A DNA stretch of 64,000 nt from Batillaria attramentaria (GCA_018292915.2 JACVVK020000290.1:132501-196500), one strand, 5' to 3'; shown: positions 37,101-50,366, counted from the first letter of the stretch. Notes: a model not told the origin generated them from the sequence alone. Made by a program: numbers and translations.

Positions 37101-40100
37101 GCAAGAAAACATCCCTCTCCATTTCAAGGAGTGCATAATTTCTGTCAAGAAAACATCCCTCTCCATTTCAAGGAGTGCATAATTTCTGTTAAGAAAACAT
37201 CCCTCTCCTTTTCAAGGAGTGCATAATTGATGTCAAGAAAACATCCATCTCCATTTCAAGGGGTGCATAATTTCTGACAAGAAAACATCCCTCTCCATTT
37301 CAAGGAGTGCATAATTTCTGACAAGAAAACATCCATCTCCATTTCAGGAGTGCATAATTTCTGACAAGAAAACATCCATCGCCATTTCAAGGAGTGCATA
37401 ATTTCTGACAAGAAAATACCCATCTCCATTTCAAGGAGTGCATAATTGATGGCAAGAAAACATCATCCTCCATTTCAAGGAGTGCATAATTTCTGGCAAG
37501 AAAACATCCATCTCCACTTCAAGGAGTGCATAATTGCTGTCAAGAAAAACATCCCTCTCCATTTCAAGGAGTGCATATACTTGGTGGCAAGAAAACATCC
37601 CTCTTCATTTCAAGGAGTGCATAATTTGTGACAAGAAAACATCTATCTCCATTTCAAGTAGTGAATAATTTCTGACAAGAAAACATCCATCTCCTTTTCA
37701 AGGAGTGCATAATTGATGTCAAGAAAACATCCATCTCCATTTCAAGGAGTGTATACTTGTTGGCAAGAAAACATCCCTCTCAATTTCAAGGAGTGCATAA
37801 TTAGTGACAAGAAAACATCCCTCTCCATTTCAAGGAGTCCATAATTGATAGCAAGAAAACATCCCTCTCCATTTTAAGGAGTGCATAATTTCTGACAAGA
37901 ATTAAAACATCCATCTCCTTTTCAACGAGTGCATAATTTCTGACAAGAAAACATCCATCACCTTTTCAAGGAGTGCATACTTGATGGCAAGAAAACAACC
38001 CTCTCCATTTCAAGGAGTGCATAATTTCTGACAAGAAAACATCCATCAACTTTTCAAGGAGTGCATAACTGATGTCGTGAAAACATCCATCTCGATTTCA
38101 AAGAGTGCATAATTTCTGACAAGAAAACGTCCATCTCCTTTTCAAGGAGTGTACAGTTGATGTCAAGAAAAACACCCATCTCCATTTCAAGGAGTGCATA
38201 CTTGATGGCAAGAAAACATCCATCTCCATTTCAAGGAGTGCATAATTTCTGACAAGAAAACATCCCTCTCCATTTCAAGGAGTGCATAATTGATGTCAAG
38301 AAAACATCCATCTCCATTTCAAGGAGTGAATACTTGATGGCAAGAAAACATCCCTCTCAATTTCAAGGAGTGCATAATTTTTGACAAGGAAACATCCATC
38401 TCCTTTTCAAGGAGTGCATAATTTCTGGCAAGAAAACATTCATCTCCATTTCAAGGAGTGCATAATTTCTGACAAGAAAACATCCATCTCCATTTCAGGA
38501 GTGCATAATTTCTGACAAGAAAACATCCATCTCCATTTCAGGAGTGCATAATTTCTGACAAGAAAACATCCATCTCCTTTTCAAGGAGTGCATAATTGAT
38601 GTTGTGAAAACATCCATCTCCATTTCAAGGAGTGCATAATTGATAGCAAGAAAACATCCCTCTCCATTTCAAGGACTGCATAATTTCTGTTAAGAAAACA
38701 TCCATCTCCTTTTCAAGGAGTGCATAATTGATGTCAAGAAAACATCCATCTCCATTTCAAGGGGTGCATAATTTCTGACAAGAAAACATCCATCTCCATT
38801 TCAGGAGTGCATAATTTCTGACAAGAAAACATCCATCTCCTTTTCGAGGACTGCATAATTGATAGCAAGAAAACATCCCTCTCCATTTCAAGGAGTGCAT
38901 AATTTCTGTTAAGAAAACATCCATCTCCTTTTCAAGGAGTGCATAATTGATGGCAAGAAAACATCCATCTCCATTTCAAGGGGTGCATAATTTCTGACAA
39001 GAAAAACACCCATCTCCATTTCAAGGAGTGCATACTTGATGGCAAGAAAACATCCATCTCCTTTTCAAGGAGTGCATAATTTCTGACAAGAAAACATCCA
39101 TCTACTTTTCCAGGAGTGCATAAGTGATAGCAAGAAAACATCCCTCTCCATTTCAAGGACTGCATAATTGATGTCAAGAAAACATCCATCTCCATTTCAA
39201 GGGGTGCATAATTTCTAACAAGAAAACATCCATCTCCATTTCAGGAGTGCATAATTTCTGACAAGAAAACATCCATCTCCTTTTCAAGGAGTGCATAATT
39301 GATGTCATGAAAACATCCATCTCCATTTTAAGGAGTGCATAATTTCTGACAAGAAAATACCCATCTCCATTTCAAGGAGTGCATAACTGATGGCAAGAAA
39401 ACATCCTTCTCCATTTCAAGGAGTGCATAATTTCTGGCAAGAAAACATCCATCTCCACTTTAAGGAGGGCATAATAATATTGATGTTAAGAAAACATCTC
39501 TCTCCATTTCAAGGAGTGCATACTTGTTGGCAAGAAAACATCCCTCTCCATTTCAAGGAGTGCATAATTGATAGCAAGAAAACATCCCTCTCCATTTCAA
39601 GGAGTGCATAATTTCTGTCAAGAAAACATCCCTCTCCATTTCAAGGAGTGCATAATTTCTCTTAAGAAAACATCCCTCTCCTTTTCAAGGAGTGCATAAT
39701 TGATGTCGTGAAAACATCCATCTCCATTTCAAGGAGTGCATAATTTCTGACAAGAAAATACCCATCTCCATTTCAAGGAGTGCATAATTGATGGCAAGAA
39801 AACATCCTCCTCCATTTCAAGGAGTGCATAATTTCTGGCAAGAAAACATCCATCTCCACTTCAAGGAGTGCATAATTGATGTCAAGAAAACATCCCTCTC
39901 CATTTCAAGGAGTGCATATACTTGGTGGCAAGAAAACATCCCTCTCCATTTCAAGGAGTGCATAATTTGTGACAAGAAAACATCCATCTCCATTTCAAGT
40001 AGTGAATAATTTCTGACAAGAAAACATCCATCTCCTTTTTAAGGAGTGCATAATTGATGTCAAGAAAACATCCCTCTCCATTTCAAGGAGTGTATACTTG

Positions 40101-41060
40101 TTGGCAAGAAAACATCCCTCTCAATTTCAAGGAGTGCATAATTTGTGACAAGAAAACATCCCTCTCCATTTCAAGGAGTCCATAATTGATAGCAAGAAAA
40201 CATCCCTCTCCATTTCAAGGAGTCCATAATTGATAGCAAGAAAACATCCATCTCCTTTTCAACGAGTGCATAATTTCTGACAAGAAAACATCCCTCTCCA
40301 TTTCAAGGAGTGCATATTTTCTGACAAGGAAACATCCATCACCTTTTCAAGGAGTGCATACTTGATGTCAAGAAAACATCCATCTCCATTTCAAGGAGTG
40401 CATACTTGATGGCAAGAAAACAACCCTCTCCATTTCAAGGAGTGCATTTATTTCTGACAAGAAAACATCCATCAACTTTTCAAGGAGTGCATAACTGATG
40501 TCGTGAAAACATCCATCTCGATTTCAAAGAGTGCATAATTTCTGACAAGAAAACGTCCATCTCCTTTTCAAGGAGTGTACAGTTGATGTCAAGAAAAACA
40601 CCCATCTCCATTTCAAGGAGTGCATACTTGATGGCAAGAAAACATCCATCTCCATTTCAAGGAGTGCATAATTTCTGACAAGAAAACATCCATCTCCTTT
40701 TCAAGGAGTGCATAATTTATGTCGTGAAAACATTCATCTCCATTTCAAGGAGTGCATAATTTCTGACAAGAAAACATCCATCTCCTTTTCAAGGAGTGCA
40801 TAATTGAAAACAACCATCTCCATTTCATGGAGCATACCTGATGGCAAGTAAACATCCCTCTCCATTTCAAGGAGTGCATAATTTCTGGCAAGAAAACGTC
40901 ATTCTCCATTTCAAGAAGTGCATAATTTCTGACAAGAAAACGTCCATCTCCATTTCAAGGAGTGCATAATTTCTGACAAGAAAACGTCCATCTCCATTTC
41001 AAGGAGTGCATAATTTCTGACAAGAAAACGTCCATCTCCATTTCAAGGAGATCATGATTG
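28121..41060 (+). repeat. 44-bp satellite array, about 12.9 kb and close to 300 units
   Basis: The unit can be written as AAGAAAACATCCATCTCCAT then TTCAAGGAGTGCATAATT then TCTGAC. Two alternating variants of the 3' part are common: TTTCTGACAAG and TTGATGTCAAG or TTGATGGCAAG. All units face the same way. Stops and a unit length that is not a multiple of 3 keep ORFs below 90 codons, so it is not coding. Larger blocks are duplicated: about 3349 bp (33524 against 36873) and 869 bp (30300 against 31169). Confidence 0.95.
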
Positions 41061-44000
41061 ATTTTAAGACGACGACTATGTCGGTAATTGACATAACTGA
41101 AATCTGCCCATCTCCATTTCACACAGTGTAGATATCAACAAAATGTCCAGCTCCGTTTCAAGGCATGCACATGTCAAGAACACGCCAATCTAAAAAAAAA
41201 TGCAGATGTGAAGACAGCGCTCAGCCCCCTGCGTAATCTCAAGGGGTGTAAATGTCAAAAAAAACAGCGCATCACACCCCCCCACAACCCACCAAACCCA
41301 TGCACTACTCAAGGAGTGCGGCCATCAAGAAAACGTCCATGTCCATATTTCTGTCCATTTCAAGTAGCACAGATATCAAAAAAAACATTAACTCCACTTG
41401 AAGGAAAGCACAGCTTTTGCCCAATAATTGACTCTCGAAAACATCCATCTCCATTTCAGGGAGTACATAACTGATGTCAACAAAACGTCCCTATATGCCT
41501 ACAGCACAGAGTGCATACTAGATTACAAGAAAACTTCCATCTCAAATGAGTGCATCTCTGATGGCAAAAAGACTCCCGTCTCCATTTGCGTAATGATGAC
41601 AGGAAAACATCCATCTCCATTTGAGTGAGTGAGTGAGTTTTTAGGGCTTAAAGCCGCGCAAGCCACAAAGACTAATTCGCGGCTGAGTGTACCTGCACTA
41701 CATGAAAAAAACAAAAAAGTAACGTTGGACAAAGGATGCAGACTGGTCTACGGGGCAATATAAACCTAGGACATGCAGGCCATCTCCATTTGAAGGAGTG
41801 CACGAAGTCAAGAATATAGCACCTCCATTTCAAGAATATATAACAATATATATGCATAATGAATGTTCATCTCTGTTTACAGGAGTGAATATCAAGAAAA
41901 CCTCAATATCCACTTAGAGAAAACACAGATCACCCCCCCCCCACCCCACCCCACAAACACACACTTGAAGGAGTGCTTGTCTCAAGGAATACGTCCATCT
42001 CATTTCAGTGAGTGCATAATTGATGTAAAAAAGCCGTCCATCTTTTCTTCAAGGAGTACAGATATCAAGAAAACGTCTCCTTTTGCAGAAAGCACATATA
42101 CATGTACATGCCAATCTGTATTACAAGTGGTGCAGATGTCAAGACAGCGCTCAGCCCACTCCTTAATCTCAAGGGGTGTAAATGCCAAGAAAGCGCACCC
42201 CCCCCCCCCCAACCCACACACACTTCAATGAGTGCGGATGTCAAGAAAACGTCCATGTCAGTTTCACTGAGTTGTACAGATGTCAAGAAAACATCAATCT
42301 CCACTTAATTCCAAGAGAACGTCCCTCTCTATTTCAGTGAGTGCATAACTGATGTCACAAAACCATCCATCTCTGCTTCAAGGAGTACAGATATCAAGAA
42401 AACGTCAATCTCCACATAAAGGAATCACATATGCCTCCCCTCCCCCCCCCCCCCCACACACACACACACACACTTCAAGGAGTGCTTGTGTCAAGTAAAT
42501 TGTCGGCTCCATTTCAAGGAGTTCTTTAATCTACATTTGAAGAAGTGCAGATATCAAATCAGACCCCCCCCCCCCACCCCCCCCCCCCACCCCCCTCAAC
42601 ATCACAGAGTGTATATGTCAAGAAAGCACATCAACACTCCCCCCCCCCCCCCCCCTTCCCAATCAAGGATGTCAGAAAGCAAGAAACCGCCCATCTCCAT
42701 TTCAAGGCGTGCATATGTCAAGGACACGCCAATCTCCATTACAAGAAGTGCAGACAGCACTCAGCCCACTGCTTAATCTTAAGGGGTGTACCCAACATCA
42801 AGAAAGCACATCATCCCCACCCCCACCCCCCCTCCACCCCACGCACACTTCAAGGAGTGTGGATGTTGAGAAAACATCAGTCTCCACTTGATGGAAAGCA
42901 CATAATCATGATGCCCCCCCCCCCCCCCTCCAAAGGAGTGCTCCACTCTCCATTTCAGGGAGTGCATAAGAGATTACACGAAAAAAATCAATCTAAAATG
43001 AGAGCATCTTCCAAGTCAAGAAGATGCCCATCTCCAGTTCGAGGAGTGCATAACTGATGTCAAGAAAACGTCCCTCTGCATTAGTGCATAATTCATTTTA
43101 AGAAAACGTCAGTCTCCATTTAGAGGAAAGCACATCCCCCCCCCCCCCCCACACACACACACACACACGGAGTGCACGTGTCAAGTAAACAACGTCCGTC
43201 TCCATTTCAAAGCGTGCATAACTGATGTCAAGAACACACATCAGAACATCACCCCCACCCATCCCCAAAAAGGGGGGCAGATATCAAGGCCTTCATTTCA
43301 AGAAGTGCAGATTTTAAGACAGCGCCCCCGCCCCCAACGTAAGGAGTATGTCTGTCCACCTCCACTTGAAGACTGCACATATTAAGAGAATATCATATCA
43401 GCCTTATGTCATTTAAAACCTGCAAATCCCCCTTCCCCTATATATTTCATTTCAAGAACTGCAGATGTCAAAAAAGCCCCCCTCCCCCCCCCCCCCCCCC
43501 CCCCCCAAAAAAAGAGAGTGCAGATGCCAAGGACACGCCAAGCTTCTTTTCAAGAAGTGCAGATGTCAGGACAGCGCCCCTTCCCCTTACCTCAAGGAGC
43601 GTGTACATAAAGAAAATCTCCATTTCATGGCTAAGTGTACACTGAGATGTACACTTCTCATCTCCATTTCAAGGAGCGTATAATTACTGAGGTCAAGAAA
43701 ACGTACATCTCCATTTGAAGGAAAGCACGTATCAAAAGGACATCACAGCCTTACATCATTTAAAAAACTGCAGATCCCCCTCTTCCAAGGAATTCTGATA
43801 TCAAGAAAACGCTCATCTCCATTTCAAGGACGTGAGATATCAAGAAAACGCCCTTCTCCTTCTTAAAGGGTGCAAATGTCAGTAGACCCCCCCCCCCCCC
43901 CCTTTCCGAAAAAGGGCACGCCATTGCATGCCACATGTCAAGAACACGTCTCCACTTTAAGGAGAACAAGAAAACGCCCCCCCCCCCCCCCCCGCCCCTC

Positions 44001-44095
44001 TCCCTTTGAAAGTGTGCATATGTCAAGAAAACGTTCATCACTATTTCAAGAAGAACAGTGTCAAGACACCCCCCCCCCCCCCCTTTCAATTTCAG
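41061..44095 (+). repeat. Right decayed flank of the 44-bp satellite
   Basis: Diverged copies of the satellite core (AAGGAGTGCA, GTCAAGAAAACG, CATCTCCATTTCAA) alternate with about ten poly-C runs and (CA)n. A foreign piece at about 41630-41765, GAGTGAGTGAGTTTTTAGGG, interrupts the series. Short ORFs rich in Pro, His and Thr come from the C and CA runs. Confidence 0.8.
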
Positions 44096-44509
44096 CTGTA
44101 AGGTGCAGGCTTATTTCATATCCATAAAAATACAGAACACTACAATTATTTATAATAACATGTATAATTAAATACTTTATGAGAGAAAGGATATATGGCC
44201 AAATTCTGAGATCTCTCTGAACTGTTCTTGGGGCACCACCAGGTACGACCTCCCTCAGCAACTCTGCTGAAATAGAAAATGGTACATGAATACATGCAGC
44301 TGTCATACAACACGCTACAAGACTACACACAATTACATGTACAATAAATATCAGAGAAAGAGGACTGGAGGATTTATCGTTATAAAATATTTCACTTTAT
44401 AATGGCGCTTATACAATCCCAATGAATAAACCAAACAAAATTTATATTTTAAAAAAATCCTCTCGAACCCAATATGACTTCTAGGTTTGTTGGATGAATT
44501 TAATTTTTT

Positions 44510-44845
44510 TAATGAAATTATGCAAACCGAGTATGAGGCTATGTTGTTGTTCGTCCATCGCGAGCGATGATGACCATGACATAAGTCTGTTGGAGCTGAA
44601 TGGATGCGATGTGTCCGGAGATGACTGGTGAGTCCAATCCGGGCACGGAATTCCCTCGCACAGGCAGGACATACATGTGTGGGTCCACCTGTGGAGTTGC
44701 TGGCAGCTTTAGTCTTTCGGGCAGCACGTTTGCTTTGTGCGTTCAGGATTCTCTGCTCCTCTGCTGTGTGGGCGCCAGGTGGGGCAATCCTGCGCAAGGG
44801 TCTCCCAGGTGGCGACGTCAATGTCGAGAGGTTTTTCAGGGACAC
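44510..44845 (-). pseudogene. LINE C-terminal fragment with C2H2 finger, copy 1
   Basis: The minus-strand ORF contains THVCPACAREFRARIGL and SHLRTH, a C-x2-C-x12-H-x3-H zinc finger of the type at the C-terminus of some non-LTR retrotransposon polyproteins. The basic stretch KRAARKTKAA precedes it. No reverse transcriptase or endonuclease is present, so it is a 5'-truncated remnant. The family assignment is from memory of such tails. Confidence 0.55.
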
Positions 44846-45149
44846 CTTCAGAGAGTGGGTAAGAGGTGATACAGCAAGCGAATCAGACCGTCTTCATCAG
44901 CAGCAAGTGGCAAATCTGCCAATGTCGCATCTGAAACATACTCAAATGATACATGTATTAAACTTTTGTCACATTTGTACATGTGTATATATGCTCAATA
45001 AAGGTGTGCTTTAGGGAGACTGTGGCTTAAATGGAATATTATTGAGAAATTGCTGCATCAAAACAAGCAAATAACAATTGTTAATAGTTTTAAAAAATCC
45101 TCTTGAACACAATATGACTTTTAGGTTTGTTGGATGAATTATATTTTTA

Positions 45150-45483
45150 ATGAAATTATGCAAACCGAGTATGAGGCTATGTTGTTGTTCGTCCATCGCG
45201 AGCGATGATGACCATGACATCAGTCTGTTGGAGCTGAATGGATGCGATGTGTCCGGAGATGACTGATGAGTCCAATCCGGGCACGGAATTCCCTCGCACA
45301 GGCAGGACATACATGTGTGGGTCCACCTGTGGAGTTGCTGGCAGCTCTAGCCTTTCGGGCAGCACGTTTGCTTTGTGCGTTCAGGATTTTCTGCTCCTCT
45401 GCTGTGTGGGCGCCAGGTGGGGCGATCTTGCGCAAGGGTCTCCCAGGTGGCGATGTCAATGTCGAGAGGTTTTTCATGGACAC
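45150..45483 (-). pseudogene. LINE C-terminal fragment with C2H2 finger, copy 2
   Basis: This is nearly identical to the copy at 44510-44845, with the same C2H2 finger and KRAARKARAA stretch. A stop follows the finger at the position where copy 1 reads on. It arose by the local tandem duplication. Confidence 0.55.
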
Positions 45484-46079
45484 CTTCAGGGAGTGGGTAA
45501 GAGGTGATACAGCAAGCGAATCAGACCGTCTTCATCAGCAGCAAGTGGCAAATCTGCCAATGTCGCATCTGAAACATACTCAAATGATACATGTAATGTA
45601 TTAAACTTTTGTCACACATTTGTACATGTGTATATATGCTCAATAAAGGTATTCTTTATAGAGACTGTGGCTTAAATGGAACATTATCAAGAAATTGCTA
45701 CATCAAAACAACCAAATAACAATTGTTGAAAGGTTTTAGAGAAAAAGCTTACACGCATTACATGTAAATAAGTGAACTAGGCGCTACACACCAGTTCACA
45801 TATTAATATACATGTACTAAACTAGCTATTCATATGTGGTGTAGATGTAACTGAGAGGGTAACACAGATGAAATTAATACAGATAACATAGCCAACTCCT
45901 GACCACTGGCAGCACAGTCATGACTGAAAGAGTAAATTACAAGAAAATTACAAGGGAACCAGCTTGTATTGAACAGACTGCAAGAAGAGTAGAAATGGAA
46001 ACGGAAGCTGCCCCTGGGGACAGTGTCCCTGGGATATAGAAAACCTGACCCAAACACAGAACCTCCTCGCTGATAAAAG

Positions 46080-46086
46080 TGTGTGT

Positions 46087-46136
<50 letters not shown>

Positions 46137-46170
46137 CATGTGTGTGCGTGCGCATGTGTGTGCGTGCTTG
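46080..46170. repeat. (GT)n microsatellite with GC-containing end
   Basis: (GT)n passes into TGTGTGCGTGCGCATG repeats. It is simple sequence only. Confidence 0.9.
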
Positions 46171-46432
46171 AGAGTTTCTACCACGTACGGGTGACAAGTA
46201 CCTTTCACCTGATGTACACTGGGTACACTGTGGAGCTCTCCACAAGAAAGGTGTACTTGAACATCACGTACACTGAACTGAACCCATCAGGATGAAGACC
46301 AGGTGACATGAATCCAGAAGAGTTGGCCCAACAAAAAAACCCTCAGATGATTCACCAGAGGGGAAACATGCACCAGTGTCACGACTTTTGTTCAACTATT
46401 GACCCTAAAAAGGCGTGATGCGGCCTGTGTGG

Positions 46433-46830
46433 AACAAACACTAGAACAACCTCCAAGAGACAAGTTAGTGATGGGACCCTAAGAAGGCGTGACAATTAAG
46501 GCATGTGTGAAATAACCATTGGAACCACCTCAAAGAGACAAGCTAGTGATGGGACCCCAAGAAGGCGTGGCAGGGCATGTGTGAAACACTGGAACCACCT
46601 CAAAGAGACAAGTTAGTGATGGGACCCTAAGAAGGTGTGGCAGGGCATGTGTGAAACACTGGAACCACCTCAAAGAGACAAGTTAATGATGGGACCCCAA
46701 GAAGGCGTGGCAGGGCATGTGTGAAACACTGGAACAACCTCAAAGAGACAAGTTAATGATGGGAGTACCCCAAGAAGGCGTGGCAGGGCATGTGTGAACA
46801 AACACTGGACGAACCGTGAAGAGACAAGTT
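46433..46830 (+). repeat. About 70-bp tandem repeat, 5-6 copies
   Basis: Each unit holds AGAGACAAGTTAGTGATGGG, AAGAAGGCGTGGCAGGGCAT and GTGTGAAACACTGGAAC. Spacing is 70-78 bp. No coding sense was found. Confidence 0.85.
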
Positions 46831-47426
46831 AGAGATTGGGTGCACCGCGTATGGGCTTTCCCAAACACAGAGAAACCACCTGGAACTGAACAGACCTGAC
46901 TTCCCTCCCGTAAGAGAGTAGCAGAATGCAATATTTAGGTGAACAAACCGATGGAGGCAGAGACAAGAGAGTAAGGGCAGAGTGCAGAAATCGGTGATTA
47001 GTGTCAGAACCCGTCACTCCAAGCCTGTACGCCTGGGATAATCCGTTTCTCAGCGCAACAGCACAGGCCATCTAAGGAAGGTTCTCGTTCCCCATAGCCC
47101 TGTACCAGAACCATTCTCAACAAAGTGGAGTTCAACCAATGCTGCAGGTGATTTGTCTACCAACAGTGCTTACTAGTGACTACCTGTTTGGTTGAACATG
47201 CTGTGTGCACTACTACATGAACTGCTACTATTAATTGTTGTTGGTTGTTGGTTGTTGGTTTGTTGTTTGTTTTTTAATCAACAAGAGGGTTTCTGGTTCA
47301 AGGCACAGTAGCCAGTTTGGACGTTGTTGTTATACCTTTGACCTTCTTTCATCATCTTTCCTGTTTTTAACTACAGTGATTTCTTTTTTACATACATACA
47401 TACATGTACATACTTGTGTAGAAGCT

Positions 47427-47457
<31 letters not shown>

Positions 47458-49080
47458 GACTCATGTGGTACGTGCTTGATCTTGTAAAAGAAACCTTACA
47501 ACTGAACAAAAAAAAATACACACTGAACCATGAAAACAGCATGTAAATATTGAAGTAAGCAGCATGGCCCATGATTGGCTGAATTCGCATCTTTTGATTG
47601 ACAGGAGTGAGGTCATCTATTACATGTCTATACACAACAAACCAGCAAGCAGAGAGAGGCAGAGTTCATGCAGCCACTATCGTTACAATGGATATATCAC
47701 TGAGAAACGACCAGTATGCCAATTTTGAACCACACATACTCATAACACACTCGAACAAGCAAAACTCTTGTGTGCCTCTGCAGGTGAAGGCATACACACA
47801 AGTGCATCTGCCGACTTTTTAAATAATATATGTACTCTATGACCTCTGAATCACATAATGGTACACAAAAAAGCATACACCTATGTGTCGGTAATTCTAA
47901 TCAAACAGTGGAATCAAAATCAGAGAAATGTGACAGAATTAAGAAGGTATTCAAAATAACACAAATCATTCACCTTTCTTCACTTTTTTTTTTCTTCTTT
48001 TCTTTCATTTTGTCTTGCATCTTTTCATACTCTCTTCTTTTTTTTTTCTTTTTTTTTCTTTTTTTTTGCCTCTATTTCTTTTTTTCTTCCTTATCTCTTC
48101 TTCCTGTTTCTTTCATTTTTTCCTTCTTCTTCTTTCTATTTTTCTCTCTTTCTATTCTGTTTTCTTTTTCTCTTTTTTTTTCTCTTTTCTCTTTACTTTT
48201 TTCTTTCTTTCTTTTTTTTTTTTTTTTTTTTTGTCTTGTTGGTTGTCTGAATGAATGACTGTAACTGGGGAAAAAAAAAAAAAAAAAAAAACGAGAGTCC
48301 ACTCAGCTTCCAGTGGCTATCTGTGAACTCTGTAAATGAGAAGTGAATACATCGCCATCTGCACCCACGTCTTCCTCAATCAAAGAAACATAGTCTGCCC
48401 AGATTCGGTCAAACAGCAGTAAATGAGTCAGCTTGAGGCAATACACCATGTCCTTTTTTTCTTCAACCCCCCCCCCCCCCCCCCCACACCCCCACCCACC
48501 CATCCCCCCCCCCCCCCAGCCACCCACCCCCCCAAAAAAAAGAAAAAAGCATCCACTCAGCGTCTACATGGCTATCAGTGGGTGCGACCAAAAAAGGTAA
48601 GTGTTTGACACACGGAAATTTCACGACAGGGACAAATTGGATTTACTTGTGTGGTTTGGCCATTTCACGAGCGGATTATTTCGAAATGTTTGGATAAAAA
48701 TCGGACTCTGTCAAAGTTTGGAAAACTTCAGCCTCGTAAAACATCAACACAGTTACGTTGGAACTTGCTTGTTCTCAAAAGATCTGCTTCCCACGTGCGC
48801 AGGAAAAGACAGCAGAAAGGAAGGACAGGAAAATAAGGTAATGAAGGCGGAACTTGAAGAAGGAAAGACAGACAGAAGGCAGTGGGGGGGGGAAAAAACT
48901 TGCGCTGGGTGTGTTGTAACACAGTCTCGGCCTTTAGCAGCTTTTCTAGGGCCTTGAACATCTCACTGATGTTCATTGGTCGGGAGACTAACCAAACCAA
49001 GCCGCCGAGTTGCTCCGGTGGTTTTTGAGTGGCGCCTTTCTTCTCAAGGACCCCCACTACTTGTCATCCCGCCAAACACA
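46831..49080. other. Intergenic, simple repeats only
   Basis: The visible content is (ACT)n near 47428-47453, a pyrimidine tract at 47985-48232, an A run near 48269-48290 and C runs at about 48468-48535. No conserved protein was recognised among the ORFs. Confidence 0.5.
47985..48232 (+). repeat. Polypyrimidine tract of about 250 nt
   Basis: Almost only T and C, with a handful of purines, ending in a run of T. It may form triplex or other non-B DNA and is not coding. Confidence 0.85.
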
Positions 49081-49370
49081 ACATACCACCACCATTCGCA
49101 GCTAATAAATAAATAAACGAAAATAAATGAATAAATAAATATTGAAAATAAACAAACAAAAATTTTAAAAAATGAAAAATAATAAATAACAAAACTAAAC
49201 AAACAAAAATAAACGGATAAAATAAAATGAAAATAAAAATAAACTAATAAATAAATAGTTAAATAAACAAACAAAGACGGAAATGACTAAAATCAATCAA
49301 TAAATAAATAACCAAAAATATATAAAGAAATGAAAATAAATAAACAAAAATAAATGGATAAAGAAAGCTG
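49081..49370. repeat. A-rich tetranucleotide tract (AAAT/AAAC type)
   Basis: Degenerate AAATAAAC and AATAAATA repeats run for nearly 300 nt, with a smaller similar tract near 49600-49670. No coding content. Confidence 0.85.
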
Positions 49371-50244
49371 CACACCAGGCTTTTATTACATGTATATGTA
49401 GGCACGTGCACAGGTCTTCAACACATCAACATGACGTTTCATTTGGTCAGTAGACTACCATCCGAAGAAAACCCCGCACTGCTGCCGAGTTACTCCGCTG
49501 GTGTTTCAGTGGTGCCCTCCACGTCACCACCTACTGGTCATCCTGCCTACGTCATTTGTGTGTGCGAGACCATCAGCATGATAAGCTGATAAATAAGAAA
49601 AAAAAAATCCAAATAAATAAATAAATAAATAAAAACAACAAAGAAAATAAATAATAAATAAATAAAACACCTGGTGTGAACAGTGTGCACGTGCCATTTT
49701 CTGTGGTAATTCCATATTTTGGCCCAGGGGTTTTTTTGGGTTTTTTTGGCTGCAAAAATTTTGAAATATCATTCAGATTGTTCGGTGGTTTCTTTTGAGA
49801 AGCAAGCAAGCTCCATCTCCACGGCAATTATCATTTATCTAAGTCGAAGGTTATATACTTACCTGGGTCAAACCACACAATACCCGCCATCAATGAAACG
49901 GACAATTCGTTTAAATTTTGAGGTAAAAAAAAGGATGGGTGAGGGGAGGTGGTGGTGGTGGTGGTGAGAGAGAGTTGCGTTCATTAATACACACAGATGA
50001 TGTTGTCTTGGAGACGTTCCTTTAAACTAGGGAAAGATGCACTTGCGGGATGAGGGGGAAGGGGGGGGGGGGAGGATTGTTGGGGGTTGGTGGGGAGAAG
50101 GGAGGACAGTAGGCCGGGTACAAGATGGCAGGGGTAATCTTCCAAAAAAAAATTTTTTTTTTAAATTATTGTACTCACGTTAATGTTGCTTACTCAGATC
50201 ACAGTCCACAGTGATCTAATGGTAGTAATCATAGCATTTTCAGA

Positions 50245-50248
<4 letters not shown>

Positions 50249-50308
<60 letters not shown>

Positions 50309-50312
50309 CCTG

Positions 50313-50365
<53 letters not shown>

Positions 50366-50366
50366 T

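Larger units (their letters stand above)
44448..45737 (-). repeat. 640-bp direct tandem duplication carrying a LINE 3' end
   Basis: Copy 1 (44448-45086) and copy 2 (45089-45737) align throughout, for example GAGTATGAGGCTATGTTGTT near 44530 and 45168. Only scattered substitutions and small indels separate them. Both flanks of the LINE-like piece are included, so the duplication came after insertion. Confidence 0.88.

Noticed and set aside
30136..40009. Short ORFs (60-88 codons) such as MARKHPSPFQGVHN
   Set aside because: They are readings of the 44-bp satellite between stops; identical ORFs recur only because blocks are duplicated.
28121..41060. CRISPR-like repeat array
   Set aside because: The units abut without unique spacers, the whole unit is repeated, there are no cas genes, and the DNA is eukaryotic.
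44600..45604. Plus-strand ORFs of 89-128 codons over the duplicated LINE piece
   Set aside because: They are antisense shadows of the minus-strand zinc-finger frame.
47830..48302. ORFs rich in Phe/Ser or Lys/Glu
   Set aside because: They only translate the polypyrimidine tract and its complement.
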